A program made the translations under genes and the position numbers. Positions 10,509 to 24,072 of a stretch of DNA of 64,000 nt are shown here, one piece after another; position 1 is the stretch's first letter, and each line of letters begins with the position of its first letter. Under the pieces are notes generated by a model that worked only from the letters and a program-made list of their open reading frames with translations, searched no databases and was not told the origin of the DNA. Origin of the DNA: Dichomitus squalens LYAD-421 SS1 (Eukaryota; Basidiomycota; Agaricomycetes; Polyporales; Polyporaceae); assembly GCF_000275845.1 (NCBI RefSeq), contig NW_006766889.1:263871-327870 (forward strand), read 5' to 3'.

Positions 10509-13500
10509 ATGATTCCTCCACCCCAGCCTCCCCAGGAGGCGACCGACATTTTCTCCATCTCAGACCAGGTCTTGGCCGACAGGCTCCAATTCATCGAAGA
10601 AGTCCGTGCGCCCCTGACTTCTGTGAAACGCGGCCGTACTCACGGTTACATGTATAGATTGGCTTCGGAAACTGGGGTAGTGTCTGGCTATGCCGGCCCA
10701 AGGGCGAGTCATCGTCCAGCCAGCTGCAGGACAACAAGATCGCCGTGAAGCTCGTACATAGGTCCAAGACGTCCACCACTGCTGCACGCGTGCGATCGCT
10801 GTATGCTTTCTCCCTGCTTCCTACTCATAGAACGATGCACGAATGACACATTTGCGTGCAGATGGAACGAAATGAAGACGGTTCGGGCACTGAAACAAGA
10901 GCCCCACCCTTCCATCATCCCATTTTACTCGTTCATCATCACGCCCTCTTACGCCCTTATCACCATGTAATTTTCCTTAGCATCGCCATCCTCTATATCA
11001 TGTACACCAGCTGACCTGATGTGTCTCCGTCTGCAGGGCGTATCATCCGCGGCTCATCACCGTCGAGGTCTCCGAGCAGCACGCCAAGGAATGGTTCCGC
11101 TCGCTCCTGTCCGGGGTCGAGTTCCTCCACAAGCGCGGCGTCGTGCACAACGACATCAAGTACGTCCCGTGTCCCCTTTGCGCCCCTTTCGTCGCGCCGC
11201 TTGTTCTCGCCAGAGCGCATGGCAGCATATGTCATATCGGCGCTTCCATCAGCCCCCGCAATATTAACGGCTGATGGGACCCGAAGCTAACCGAGCCGCC
11301 CTTGCCCTGCAGGCCCGCAAACATCCTTCTCTCGAGCGAGAACGTGCCCGTGCTCGTCGACTTCGGCTTCGCTGAACGCTACGACGTCAGTGCGCCCGAA
11401 GCGTTCCACAGCAACCTGTCGTATGGCACGCCCGAGGTATGGCTCCTTCCCCTCTCTCTGTGCAGCTGTCTTGCTCATGTGACTCGCTATCCCTCACTAT
11501 ATGCACGTCCCGTCCACCGACTATATGCGCACTCTGGCAACGCATGACCTTACAACATCTTCCCTTAACCGGCCCCTCTCCACTGCTGCTACTATCCGCT
11601 ATCACCATCGCTTACTACTGCTACCACCACACCCCAACAACAACGTACACTACACACACACAGTACCTCTCCCCCGAGCGTGCCCGCGGCCTCCCGCACG
11701 ACACGCGCAAATCCGACGTCTGGTCCCTCGGCGTGACCTTCTTCGAGATCCTCGTCGGCCGCACGCCCTTCGAGCACCCCAACGGCGAGCAATTCGCCAC
11801 CAAAGGCGACCTCGAGAAGTACTGGGCGCGCACGCTCCGCGGCAAGTGGGTCGGCGCGTGGAAGATGAGCAAGGGCGTCGAGCGCCTCCTGCGGCGCATG
11901 ATCGCCCCGAACGCGGACCTGCGCTGCACCGCGAGCGAGGCGATGGACGACGCGTACTGGACGGCGGCGAAGGCGGACGAGCAGGGGCACCCTGCGAGGC
12001 ACGCGCACAGTACGTCCTGCCGCGTGCGAGGGGATAGGGGGTGCGGGGCCGCGATCGCTGACGCTTTCGGTTTCGCAGAGAAATCGGCGAGCGTGTCGCA
12101 CTCGCGCACGTCGTCGCTCGCGCTCGATATCATGTCGCCCTGGGCCTCCCGGGCGAGCAGGGAGCGCGGCCACAAGGACGCTAACAAAGAGAAGGACAAG
12201 GACAAGGACAAGAGCAAGAACAAGCCCGCCTCTGCCGCCACGGTTGGGAAGGAGAATGCCATGGGCGTGAGCGCGAGGAAGGACAAGGACGCGCAGGCGC
12301 GCTCCGGCCACGCGCGTTCCCAGTCGCAGCCCAGGCTCCAGCTCGCCCCCGAAGGTCCGTCCTTCTTCCATCGCTCACTGCGCCTTGCTTTTGCTGATAT
12401 GGGGTTGCTCGCAGCACGCGGCGTGAACCAGACGAAGCGGCCCGCCGTCTTCTCCGCGCTCTCCCCGATCAAGCACTCTCCCCCCGCCCAGACGCACACG
12501 GTCCCATTCGCGGCCGCGACGACGAGCGCGCTCGCCAAGGAGAATTCGCTCGCTCAGGAAAATTCCTTCGCTAGCATGACCGCTAGCGCGGATGCCGGGA
12601 ACGGGAAGACCGCCGCCTCGCGCTCCACGCGCAAGCCTCTCGGTCCGCGCTCTCCTGCCGGCACGCCGCCGAGCTCGCTCCGAGGCTATGCGAGCAAGGA
12701 AAATGCGCACGCCAGGACGGCGCAGGCGGAGAACGACTACGTCAAGGAGAACAGGAAGGAGAAGCGACGCAGCCAGATCCTCAGGGACGTCACGCAGAGC
12801 GAGAACGTCTCCGTCCACAGCTCCACGCGCGGGGATAGAGATAAACCCAAGGAGAAGGCAGAGAGGGTCCCCGCGAACACGTCGGCGGACACGAGCAAGG
12901 ACTCTGTCCGGAGCCGGATGAAGGAGTGGGAGCGCGAGCGCGAACGGCTGCGGGAGATGGAGCGGCGCAAGGAGTGCATGCGCGAGGTCGAGGAGGAGCG
13001 CGAGTGCGAGAAGGAGGTCGGCAGGGAGAGGGCGCGCGAGGAGGAGCGCGAGCGTGTGAGGCTCGAGGCGGAGGAGCGAGAACGGCTGGAGGAGGAACAA
13101 AGGTGGAGGGAGCAGCTCCGCCTCGAGCGCGAGCGCGAGAGGAGGAGGGAGAGGGAGGCGCAGAGGCAGGGGAGCGAGGAGGGCCCGTACGTCCTGCCTA
13201 AGATCAGCGTCGGGCCGTCGTTGACCCCGCCGGGGACTGCGCTCGCAACCCCTCTGAGTCCGCTGTTCGAGGGTGAGTTCGTGTGTAGGCGTTCGCTCTT
13301 AAGGGGTGCTGACTGGTTGCCTAGAACCTACTCCAGTTGACGAGCCTCCCCAAGCCAACGAGTCGAGCATCAGCGTTTTGAAGCAGAGTCTCAGGATGTC
13401 TATCGGTATGTCGCATTTTGACAGTAACCAACAGGTTCTAAATTGACGGTGGCGTACCAGGCAACGCTGTGCGCTTGTATAAGTCCTCAACACAGCTGCT

Positions 13501-15062
13501 GGGACGCTCCACTCCCGCTCTCACCCTTGGCTCTGACCATGGCGACGAAGACTCTCAAAGTCTGAGCGAGCAGCCTTCATGGGACGACGACGAAGGTACG
13601 CCCTTCGTCGCATGCATTGCCGTAAGATGGAATCTGACGTCGCCAACAGCGGCAAACGAGCAGCAACAAGCCGAGAACAGGATGGATCGGATGACGATCT
13701 GGATCCAGAGCGTCGAGAGTGCGTTCGTTCTTCTATTGATAACCGAGTCAACGCTCACGGTGATATTATATAACAATTACAGAGGTCGTAGATGAAGCTC
13801 GTCAGAACTTCGCGGCTTCGACCAGCTCTGGCCCCGCCCCCGCTCTCCCCATCGCCCCCATGTCCCGCGGGTCGTCGTACAGCCGTTCACGTGGCAACCG
13901 CATTCCGCGCAAGATCCTCGCTGCGAACCAAATCTTCGTCAATGACTATGAGCCTGAAGCATCCAGCAACCGACACTCCGCTGCGTTCTCGATGGACCGC
14001 AGCGCGGCATCCATGTCGCCCCTCCCCAGCCCTTCGTACCTCAATGCGGCGCGCTTCCAGGATCAGACCCTCCCTACAATCCCGTCTGAGGCGCCGAGCG
14101 GAGCTGTCGAGCCTCTGTCACAGTCGTTGTCTTACGCCGATTTGCCGAGACGCGCCGATTCCATGGGCCCTACCATCGTTCTTTCGTCGCCACAGACTCC
14201 TAGGAAGCGTCGCGCGACCGTGGTCACTCGCTCGCCGGAGAACGGCAGGAAGGCGCTCAGCTTGGAGATCGACGTGTCACCATCGAAGCGGAGGGAGAAG
14301 TCGAGGAGCCATGGCGATCTCCTGCGACCTATTACCCCGGTTACAAAGCTCGAGTTTGAGCTTGAGCGCCGTAAGTATATAATTGTGTCTATTGCTCTTG
14401 AGAGGTTTTCTCACTCAGGATGGATGAAATAGTTGCACAGCCCACGCCTACTCCAAGGTTGTCCACCGTTGTGGACAAGAACCTCTTCATCTCCTCTCCC
14501 ATCCAGAAGGTAGCAGATGAGGCTGCTCCTCGATCGACTCCCCAGAGCCAGAGGTCGAAGGATGCGCTCACAGAGTCGCCCCTGCACGTCGATACGTACC
14601 CAACCAAGACGGCCCCGAAGGAGTCCATCGCAATCGACACTCCTGCGAAGCGCCACCTGGAGGGCGTGTATGATAGGTACGTTCCTCAGCATGTCGCCCA
14701 TCAGATCAAGACGGCTTACATTCCTTGGCAGGTTCCTCATGTCTACGACTGGCGTCAGACGCAATGGCAAGGGCTATCAGTCCGAAAACGTCATGCGCCC
14801 CATCGAGAACATTCGGCCGCACTCCTCAATGGCCAAGCGCAGCCAGAAGTTCTTCCCTACCGGACGCCGCCAGATGCCACCCCCGGTCTCGAGCGACGAC
14901 CTTCGTCGTTCGTCGTCCGTGGACGAATTCGGCGCATTCCTCAGCACTCCTGCTCCCAATCAAGAGCAAAATAACAACACCATCGCCATTGTTCGCAAGG
15001 CCTTCAAGGCGATCGTCACCGGCAAGCCTCACGCCCGCACGACCAAGCCCGCCTGGCATTGA
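10509..15062 (+). CDS. Serine/threonine protein kinase with long coiled-coil tail
   Basis: Start MIPPPQPPQEATDIFSISDQ at 10509; stop TGA at 15060-15062 after KPHARTTKPAWH. The N-terminal kinase domain is spread over several small exons: glycine loop IGFGNWGSVW, ATP-anchoring Lys in KIAVKLV, catalytic loop VVHNDIKPANILL, DFG in VDFGFAERY, the APE-equivalent YLSPERARG, and DVWSLGVTFFEILVGRTPF. HRD is replaced by HND, so it is a non-RD kinase, but the catalytic Asp, Lys and Asn remain. The 11.7-13.3 kb region then encodes a long Lys/Glu/Ser-rich linker with DKDKDKSKNK and an extended Arg/Glu coiled coil (EERERVRLEAEERERLEEEQ). Exons to 15.06 kb are disordered and Ser/Pro-rich, with several SP/TP sites. 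I cannot name the subfamily; it looks like an orphan fungal kinase, perhaps in cell-cycle or polarity control. Confidence 0.75.
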
Positions 15063-15665
15063 CATTGCGTTTTGTTTTATCTGCAAGTTTCGGTTCTGGT
15101 TTCGGTTTCCTCTATCCGCGTCTCGTTCTGGACCTCTTGGTTCGTTCGTCATCTTTCGTGCATACGTCTCAAGCTTTCGTTCTATTTGTGCATATCTATC
15201 CGCTCCGCTTCATTTGTATACCTTCGCGCATCTCCGCCCTTCCACAAACCTGTGTCTAGTGACATTCCTAGCCCACTGTTCCGACCACCACCTATCTCCA
15301 ACTTACACTACTTACGTACTCGTCTTCTCTTCATCACCTCCGCATCGTCGTCGTCGCTATCTATGTTTCGTCAGTGCTGCTCTCGCGTTATTCCAGTATC
15401 TATCGAACACTCCGCCTTCGCACGACCCGTTACGGACTCTCACGACCGCCATTTGCTTATCGTCTTACGCTTTGATCATGCTCATGTAGTTAACGCCCCA
15501 ATCCTAACTGTTGCTATGGTCTGCGACCGATCATGCTCGATAGCTACTAAGCTCGACGAGTGTATATGTACACGGGAGAATGAGGGAAAACAGTGCATGC
15601 AAGATGATAACAATACAATGGAGCGTACGAGGATAGTGTATGAGATGAATGATTACAGAAGTCCA
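15063..15665. other. Convergent 3' flank, pyrimidine-rich
   Basis: About 600 bp between two convergent genes. Long C/T-rich runs are seen on the plus strand (15070-15440). No gene is supported; likely 3' untranslated regions and terminators of both neighbours. Confidence 0.5.
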
Positions 15666-18600
15666 TCATGATGGCGGTGGGACACGGTTACGGCGGAGTG
15701 TGACGGGGGGATTGACCGCACCCTCTCCCTGCTTTTGGCGCTTAGCAGCGGTATCGTCAGCAGCGGCGTCGCCATCGCGAGTACGCTTCACGGCGTTCGG
15801 GACGGCAGCATCGCCCGCGGCGGCCGCTGCCGCAGCGACAGCAGCACCTCGACCCACGCCGGGTGCTGCTCCACGGATGGCGAGTCCACCCCTTCCAGGA
15901 GCGGGAGCCCCGCCGCGACCACGAACTGGGGCTCGAGGAGCCGGGGTAGGCTTCGCAGGGAGATTGACAGGGAGGCCTGCCTTGCCCGTGGGGGCGGCAG
16001 CAGGTGCGGCGGGGGAGGCAGAAGTAGCAGAAATACCAGCAGCAGGAGTAACGAACGCAGAGGGCGTTGGCTTTGAGGGAGTTGCTTCTGCTGCTGGAGC
16101 TGGAGCAGGTGCTGGGGCACCGGAGTTTGGATCGAGTTGCTGGAGGCGAGCCTCCAGTTCCTTGACCTTCCCCTGAGCCCGGACAAGTTGTTGGTCCTTG
16201 AGCTTCGCACGTGCGGCAGCCTCTTTTCGTCCACGCTCTACTGCATCGTCAAGAGCTTTCGCATGCTCCTCTGCAAGGGTCTCCTTGTACGCCGCCACAG
16301 CAGCATCAATAGCGGCTTGGGTGTCCGGTAATGGAGCGGCCGCCGAAGCGTTGGCGGCCTCCAGTGCAGCCTTGAGTTCTTCCTGATGCTTCTTGACGAG
16401 ACGTTCCTCCAACGCACGTAACTCCTCCGCATGCTTGGCTATGGCCGCCTCTGAGGCTCCTGCAGAAGAACCCGCTTGTTGTGAGACTTGTTGCAACTCG
16501 TCGCGCAGCTTCTGCATTTCCTCGGCGGCTCGCTTGCTCTCAGCCATACGAGCCCTCGATATCTCCTCGATGCGGCTCTTGAATTTTTCCTATGGTTGTT
16601 CAGACATTGATCGAATGAATAGATTTAAGATACGTACACTGGCAGCGCGGGCGCCCTTGACATCATCATTGGCTTTGGCAATCTGCTCGGTCAGGGCCTA
16701 TAAAGCGGATGAGGACCGAGATTCCAATATACGTCACACCAGCTTCACTTACATCGGCCTGAGCCTTGGCTTCATCGCGAGCCTTGAGAAGCTCGGCACG
16801 CTCGGATTGCCACCGGCTCTGAGCCTCAGCCACATCAGCGGGCACTTCAGTAGCGGGAGCAGAGGCCCAGTTAGCCTTCTCAGCAAGGAGACTATCCCGC
16901 TCAGCGCGGAGACTGTCCCGTTCAACACGAAGGTTCTCCTGCATTTTATCGTCATGAGAGGTGAGGACTCCAATCACACCGAATGACGTACGAGAGTGCC
17001 AGTGAGTCCAGTGGCTTCCGACGAGCTCAACACATGAGCGGCTTGAGCGTCGGCCAACGCCTTCTCGAGGTTAGCCTTATCCGTGCGCAAGGCCTCTAAC
17101 TCTTGGGTCAGACCGTGGTCCACAGGAACACCGGCAGCGGCAGCTTCTTGCAAATGATTCTTGACTTCCTCAAGCTCATGTGTCAAAGCTTCTACCTGGC
17201 TCTGCAACTCGGTGTTCTGCTGAGTAAGCCGGGCGATCTCTGCGGCATCCCTGTCGAAACGAGCCTTGGCCCGCGCATTGTTCTCCCGACCCGTGTGCCT
17301 CAACTTATTGTTCATTTCTTCGAGCTGCCAGACGATGAATGAGTTGCAATTCACGGTCGAAGCATGCGCGCGTACCTTGGCTAATTGCGTGCTGGTGTCA
17401 CTGCCTTGCTTTTCTGCGGCCGCCTTGAGTTCGGCGTTCTGAGCTTGCAGCTGCGCAATCTCGTCCTTGAGTAATTGCATCTCAGCCGGGTCGATGCGGT
17501 CGTACTGCGAAACAGAGCCATGAATCCAAGCGACCAATTGGGTGCGAAGGCGATCAGACCTTCGTGAGGAGTTGCGCGTTGCGCTCCTGCCACCTCCGGC
17601 TTTCGTTCTCAAGCAACTTGATCTGCTGGTCCTTAGCTTCGAGCTCTGCTTGCGCAATCTGGACCTTCTCCTTCGTAGGCTCAACTTCGGCAGTGACTTG
17701 ACGCAGTTCAGCCTCGAGCTGACGAGCGCGTTTCATATAAGCCTCGCAGTCGCTACGCAGAGTTGCATTACTCTCGCGGAGGATGGCAACTTGGTTGATC
17801 TTCTCCGCCAGCTGACTGTGTTGCTCATCGGAGACCGCTGCTTGGACGGCACGTTCACGCTCCTGAACGTCCGTTAGTGGGAGTCTACAATCCTTCAAGT
17901 GTCGACCCACCTCTGATAGTGCCCTGCGAGTCTCCTCGAGGTTCTGCGAGAGATGATCAATGTGACTCTTGAGCCGGGTGTTTTCCTGCTTGCTGAGTTC
18001 TAGTTGAAGCTCAATGATCTCTTTCTCCTTGCGCAAATACGTAACGAGAGAACGGAGCTCCGCGACCTTGGTGTCAGCATCATCGGTAGTCTCAACCTCG
18101 CTAGACTCCGCGACAGTAGAACTGGCCGCCTGTTTGATGCGAGTGGCATGTGTACTGACAGACTCGAGGTGCTGGTGAAGAATGTTGTTCTGGTCGCTGA
18201 GATCCTTGCACCTATATTTCGCTGAGCCTTCTGAGGTCGCAGCGGACGCAGAGATGGGAGACATACCTAGCCTTCAGGTCTGAGATCTCCTTGTCTAAGG
18301 CCTCTCGCTGCTGCTGCCAGCTCTCCTCGGAGCTTGTGAGTTTCGCCTGAGCGGTTTCAGCCGCAGCGTGTCCCTCCCTAGCTGCTGCCTGGCTCTGGGA
18401 TAAGCGCTGTTTCAAGTCGTCAACAGACTTGAGCGCCTCCGCATGCGCGACGACCTCTCTTGAATAGCGCTCCTCCGCGGCCTATGCGCGCAAGCGTGAG
18501 CAGCAAGATACCAAATGGCTCAGGGAGATGACGAACCTTTGCACGCTCCTCTTGCTGCTTGATCTCAACCTCCCACGCCGAGCGATCTGTGTGTGAGGTC

Positions 18601-21600
18601 TGAGCGGAAGTGGTCAAGTCCACGATTGCGCCCTCGAGCTCCTTCCTCTCGGTCGTCCAAGCAGCACGCTCGGTGTCGAACGAACGCTGCAACTCGGCAT
18701 TCTGCTGAGTGACCTCATTCAGGCGCTCTTCGGCAAGACGGAGCCTGTCCTGTGATGCTTGGATCTCGGACTGCCGCGGAACGGATCGTCAACGTGTGTC
18801 CTGATCAATAGTAGAGTGAACAGACCTGTCTCCTCTCCAGCTCAGCCTCTGTTGCGCTCTTGTACTCATCGTGGATCGCATTCAAGTTGGCAAGGGCGGC
18901 CTCGTTAGCTTGGCTGATTTCCTGGAACTGCTGGACGTGGCTGCGCGCAGTCGCGAGATCGACCTCTGCGACCTTGAGGGCAGAGCTGATGGGACTGTCA
19001 ATTTCCCGACGACGAAAAAAGTGGTAGCCAGCTCACCGAAGCTCCGCAACCTCCACCTCGAGTTGTTGCTCACGGGACATGTCCTCATCCGTGCGAGGAG
19101 TAATGCCGTTGACACCGCTGGCTCTGCGCTCGTAGACGGCAAGCTTTTCCTCGTTGCCCTGGAGTTGCCTCGTTAGCTGTTCGACACGTTCCTCGAAATG
19201 TTTCTTGCTCGTCTCAGCAGCAATGAGAGACTCGCGGGTCTTGCTAAGCTCTTGGATCTATGATCTATTGTCAGTATCTGAGTAGACAGCGCCGTGAGAA
19301 CTGACACGTACGGTCTTATCAACCTTATTTTGCAATTCCCTGAGCTCGATGTCCTTCTGCAGCGTCAGACGGCGAACAGACTCGCGCTCCTGGGAGAGCT
19401 GAGTGCGCATGTCTTGGCTACGGTCAAACGTTAGCATAGTGCCCCGCCTTATCTGCCAATCAGGGCCACTTACTTCTGGTTATCTAGCAGCTGCAGCTGG
19501 CTCTCGAGACGCCGACGGTCGTTCTCACCAGACCGCTCGAGATCGTTGTGCATCTTCTGGACGTTGGCCATGAGATCAGACAGATGTGAACGCTCAACAG
19601 CGAGAGTCTTGTTCTCCTCAACGAGGCGGAGTTGTATGCTCTGGACGGACCTTGTGAGTCTTACGCGTCTGTTAGAATGGCTCCACAGTACATACCTCCC
19701 ATATCTTCTTCTCGGCGCGAAGGTTGGCGCACTCATTGCGAAGCTGCTCGAGCAACTGGTTGCTTGCGAGCAAGTCCTCGGACATACGGTTGCATTCGAT
19801 GTCCACGCGAGTGTAAGTGTCGTACAGCTTCTGATTACGGGCAAGCAGCTCCTCGTTCTCGCGCTTCTGGATGATGATCTGGTCCTGGACCATACGATGG
19901 CGTTCTGTACATTCTTTGTTAGCAACCGAAGCGACAATGGATATGCTTCGGATACTGACCGGCGAGGACTTCGATTTGAGCATTCGCCTTCGCAAGAGCA
20001 GTGCTGAGCTTCGAGACCTCGCGCTGGGCGTTGAGAGTCTCGTCACGCAGACGCGTTGAGTCGACACCCATCTCGGTGCGATAAGCTTCGAACTGCTTCT
20101 GGACCTCCTCGAGTTCCTTCGCCAACTCAGACGAGTCCGAGATCTGCACCTGACCGTTAACGCCGTTGGGCACGCGTGTGACACTACCGGACTCTTGCTG
20201 CCGTTGAAGTAGACTACGAAGAGTGTCGCGTTCCTTCATGTACGCCTGGATGGTGACGTCGCTGCTGCGCTTCTGGCTTTCAAGCTGCTGCTGAAGCTGC
20301 TTGATGGCTTCGTGCGCCTCCCGAACGGCCTCGCCCTGCTCACGGTCCAGCGCATCCTTGTAGTCCTTCTCCTCGGACTCAAGCTTGGAGCCTAGTTCTC
20401 GGACAATCTTGAGCAACTTCTGGTTCTGCTCCTGAAGTTGAGGGATGGAGCGGAAGAGAACGAGGTTATTGGTGATCACGGCCTCAATGTTTTCCGCAGG
20501 TCGAGACATCTCGTCCTGCTCAAGCTCCTCGTCGCTTGGGATAGATGGGTCTTGATGTCTACCAAGTTCTTTGAGGAGAATGCGAAGTTGTCGTCCGAGG
20601 TCCTCAAGCTGCTTCTCGAGGAGCTCGTTCTCGCGCATGCTCTTCTGCAGCTTCTGGCCGTTCTCCTCCGCAGCAGTGGCTAGCGCATCCCGCTCTGATA
20701 AGGCTTGCGCAAGCTGCGATGCGAGCTGAGTAGACTCGGACTGCAGTCGTTCGTACTCGGCCCGCTGCTGAGAAAGTATAGGCGCCTAGACGACATCTCA
20801 GTAAAGATGGCAGTAAGTTCAAACGGCACGCACCCTCTCCTCGATCTGAGCAAGAACAGCCGAGAGCGTACGATCCATGTGGTCGTACTCCGCACACTTA
20901 CGCGAGTAGTCCTCCTGGAGTTTGATATAGTCGGAGTAGACCTCGGTGAAGGACTTCCCGCCTCTCTGCGCGCGGCTGGCCATCGCGACGGTCGGGCTGA
21001 GGCCTAGCATGCCCTGAGTGAGCATGTCCGCTGATGGCGAGCCGTTCCGCACAGGAGTGGAAACAGAATGACCACGGGCAGGCGTGCCGGGAGTACTGAC
21101 AGAACCTGCGAAAGCAGGTATGGGGAACTCGCCGCGATCCATCCGTTCCAAGACAGCCTGCAGCTCCTGCACCCTCTTCTCCGCATCCTCCGCCCTCTGC
21201 TTCTGATTCTCGATCTCCTCCCGTAGCACTGCCTCCCGTCTCTCCGCCTTGTCGTTCACGCCCGCATAGTCTTTCTCAATGCTGTCCACGATGGCCTTCG
21301 CCTGCTTCTCGCGCTCCTCCATCATGGACACCAACCTGCGTAGACCAGCTGCCTCGCTAGAGTATGTCGCCTCTTGCTCGGCAAGTTGTCCCTTAAGATT
21401 CTGGATGCGCGTGAGGGCCTCCGTGAGTTGGTGTGTCTGTGCAGCGTGCGCGGACTGGAGAGCCTTGAGTGTGCTCTCAGTGGACGCGTGAGTTTGGGCA
21501 AGGGAGTCGTGTGCGGCCTGAAGTTGGGTAAGTTCGGCATGCTTAGTCCGGCGGTACTTGGCGAATTCCTCTGACTTCGCAACAAGCTCAGTTGAGCTGC

Positions 21601-22444
21601 GCTCTGCCTCGCTCTTCGCAAGTTCCAGCTGCTGGGTCAGCGAATCGAGCTTGAACTGTAGGAAGATTAGTAGGACCGAGGGACCCGGACCAGACGCGGA
21701 CGCACCTTTGTCGAAGTCTCTGCCGACGTGAGTTCCCTGAGCTGGCGTTCCAGTGCCTGGTGTTCTTGGCGGGCCTGCTTGAGATCCGCACGAAGAGTCT
21801 GAATTTCCGCGTCGCGCTGGCCCGCGTCGTCCTGCAACCTGCTAACAACACCCATAAGGTCACGCTTCTCGCGCTCGGTCTCCTCAACACGTTGCTTAAG
21901 CGTTTGGACTTCGGCGGATGAGGAGGTCTGCGTGGTTGAGACAGTGTTGAGTTGCGCTTGCAACTTAGCGCGTTCAGAGGCTAGACGCGCCCCTTGTGAG
22001 AACAGCCGCAGCCACCGGAAAGCACACATCGCGATGCCACCACGCACCTAGTGTATCCTTCTCCTGCTTGACCTGTTCGAGCTCCTTCTGCACTGACTCC
22101 AACGCAGATTGTAACTCGGAAGTGGCAGTTTCGCCGTCCTGGAGTGCTTGGTCCAGCTCGACATCCTTGCGCTGAATCTCGGCCTGAGCTTCTTCAAGTT
22201 CGCGCTGAGCGGTCTCCACATCCGTAGCCTGACCAACAATCAGTCTATACAACGAGACGATAGCATCCGGTGCAGGGTTCGTGAGGTTGACTTCAGGAAG
22301 GAGATTGGTGAGGTAATCGAAGTCAACATCCTCCGGGATCGTGACGGTGAAGGGTGAGGAGCCAGGGGCGGGGGAGTTGTCGCGTGTAGTAGCATCCTGA
22401 GAGGCCGCTGCAGTCGCGGCTTTGCTTTTTCGGCGGGTCCTCAT
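15666..22444 (-). CDS. MLP1: Nuclear pore basket protein Mlp1/TPR homologue
   Basis: A very long coiled-coil protein over many exons, start ATG at 22444 (MRTRRKSKAATAAASQ), stop at 15666-15668 after TLRRNRVPPPS. Mlp1/TPR proteins line the nuclear basket and act in mRNA export quality control, spindle-checkpoint docking and gene anchoring. The N-terminus has the VDFDYLTNLLPEVN segment before heptad repeats begin. The TPR/MLP1/MLP2 signature lies at about 20.2-20.5 kb: NNLVLFRSIPQLQEQNQKLL followed by IVRELGSKLESEEKDY. Nearly all sequence between 16.1 and 22.3 kb is Glu/Gln/Leu/Arg coiled coil. The C-terminal 200 residues switch to Ala/Pro-rich disorder with RGRGG and GRGG motifs and a basic KRTRDG/KRQKQ stretch, likely a nuclear signal. 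Introns are short and in phase where checked (for example 19013-19054). Size and architecture fit the family well. Confidence 0.85.
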
Positions 22445-22716
22445 CGTGGCGGACCCGGTGGGTGTAGGTGAAAGCAAGGACCAGTACTACGCGCCACATG
22501 CCATTGCATCCGCGAGTGGTTGTTTGTCCGTATTTGGCAATAGCCTCTGAATTCAGCAAGGCCAAACAACCAGGTTGGACTGACTCCCATCACGTGCGCT
22601 CGCATAACTCCAGTTCGCGTCGTGACGGTGCTTGGCCTGTTACGACGGTTGCGCTGTCCCCGTTTCTCCTTTTCACGGCATCACTCACTCTGTGACGATA
22701 CTGTTTCTAGGCCGCT
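22445..22716. promoter_or_regulatory. Bidirectional promoter, MLP1 / mob2
   Basis: Only 272 bp separates the divergent start codons of the Mlp1 homologue (minus) and Mob2 (plus). Both promoters must lie here. No clear TATA box is seen. Confidence 0.6.
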
Positions 22717-23836
22717 ATGTCGTTCTTCAACTCTATTGGGTAAGCTGGTTGTTCCGCCGGTACTACTCATCGATGCCGATGGAAGTATATGCAGCCGCTC
22801 CATGCAGCGCAACCAACGGCCCCCAAGACGCTCGACAACACCCACTTCTGGCAGCTTTCCATCGACTGACTCGCTTCCGCCCCCCACGCCGACGAGTCCC
22901 TCTGTGCCCAAACCGCTCTATCTATGCAGTCCGTTCGTAGAAGCCGCGCTGGTGAAGGGCAACTTCAAGACAATCGTCATGCTGCCCAAGTACGCGGACG
23001 TGATGGAATGGGTCGCAGTGAACAGTGCGCTACATCTGCAACGCTTTAACTAGCAGGCTTGCTAACTCGGAGAAATCGTTTCCTCTGCCTCCGACTTCTT
23101 GCGTCAGTCTTTGACTTCTACCAAAATCTGAACCAATTCTACGGCGTCCTCGCCGAGTGCTGCACGGCGCAGTCATGCCCCACCATGTCTGCAGGCCAAG
23201 GGTACGTGAACTTAGTGGATCTCAAGCTCGCTGGCGTTAACGCCGTCCCCCCCTCCCCCATTCCTTGTTAGTCTCAACTACACGTGGATCAACCAAGATC
23301 GCAAAAACGTGCAGCTCCCCGCGCCCACGTACATCGACTACGTGATGACCTGGGTGCAGAACCTCCTTGATGACGAGAACGTCTTCCCCACCAAGTCCGG
23401 TACGTGTCGGAGCCATGCTTCCCATTCATCCATCCACCATCTGCCTGCTACCTTCTGACGTTCTCCCGTGTTTCACGTTCTATACTCCATCCCCTCTGTC
23501 CACCTTCGCTTCGCTCCGCCCTCTTTCTGTTCCTTCTGATCACCCCGTGAAACACCCACAGGCCGCGATTTCTCGCAGAACTTCCCCTCAACCGTCAAGC
23601 ACGTCTACCGCCAGCTTCTCCGCGTATTTGCGCACCTCTACCACGCGCACTACCCCCAGATCCTCCACCTCCGTTCCGAGGGCCACTTCAACTCCCTTTT
23701 CGCGCACTTCTTAGCCTTCGGCAAGGAGTACGAGCTCCTCGATCCCAAAGACATCAAAGGCCAAGCGGGCGCGCCCGTCGGCGTTGGGGCACTCTGGGAG
23801 AAGTGGAAGGATATGGGCATCCTCGAGTCCTCATAA
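22717..23836 (+). CDS. mob2: Mob2-type kinase activator
   Basis: Mob2 binds and activates NDR/Cbk1/Orb6-family kinases in the RAM/MOR polarity pathway. The first exon is tiny (MSFFNSIG); the second gives a Ser/Pro-rich leader (RPPRRSTTPTSGSFPSTDS), then the Mob fold begins at PLYLCSPFVEAALVKGNFKT. Further segments: IVMLPKYADVMEWVAVN, FDFYQNLNQFYGVLAECC, the zinc-site stretch CCTAQSCPTMSAGQG, YTWINQDRKNVQLPAPTYID, YVMTWVQNLLDDENVFPTKS, and VYRQLLRVFAHLYHAHYPQI with the paired His zinc ligands. The PLYLC...ALVKG and VMLPKY motifs and the FPTKxGR region fit Mob2 better than Mob1. Introns split at INSIG|R, VN|I, QG|L and KSG|RD. The stop is TAA at 23834-23836 after MGILESS. A run of ten G follows in the 3' flank (23885-23894). 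Confidence 0.9.
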
Positions 23837-24072
23837 GTGTTTGGAGCTTGGGGGACTAGTGTTAGGGTTGGTTTGCATGCTGCAGGGGGGGGGGACGTCG
23901 ATAGAATGGGTTTGGAGACGGCCGGTTCGTCATATACCACACACGCATGCACATTGGAGTGTCTCAGAGGACCACTCTCTGAGCGTGTAACATACATATC
24001 ATGGAAAGACTTACCGAAGGGGTACTATACTATCGTGAGGCTCCACTTGCGAGCGAGACCAGTAGTAGTAGG

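Noticed and set aside
11592..12538. Long minus-strand frames opposite the kinase tail
   Set aside because: Shadow frames caused by strong codon bias in the Lys/Glu/Arg-rich plus-strand coding sequence.
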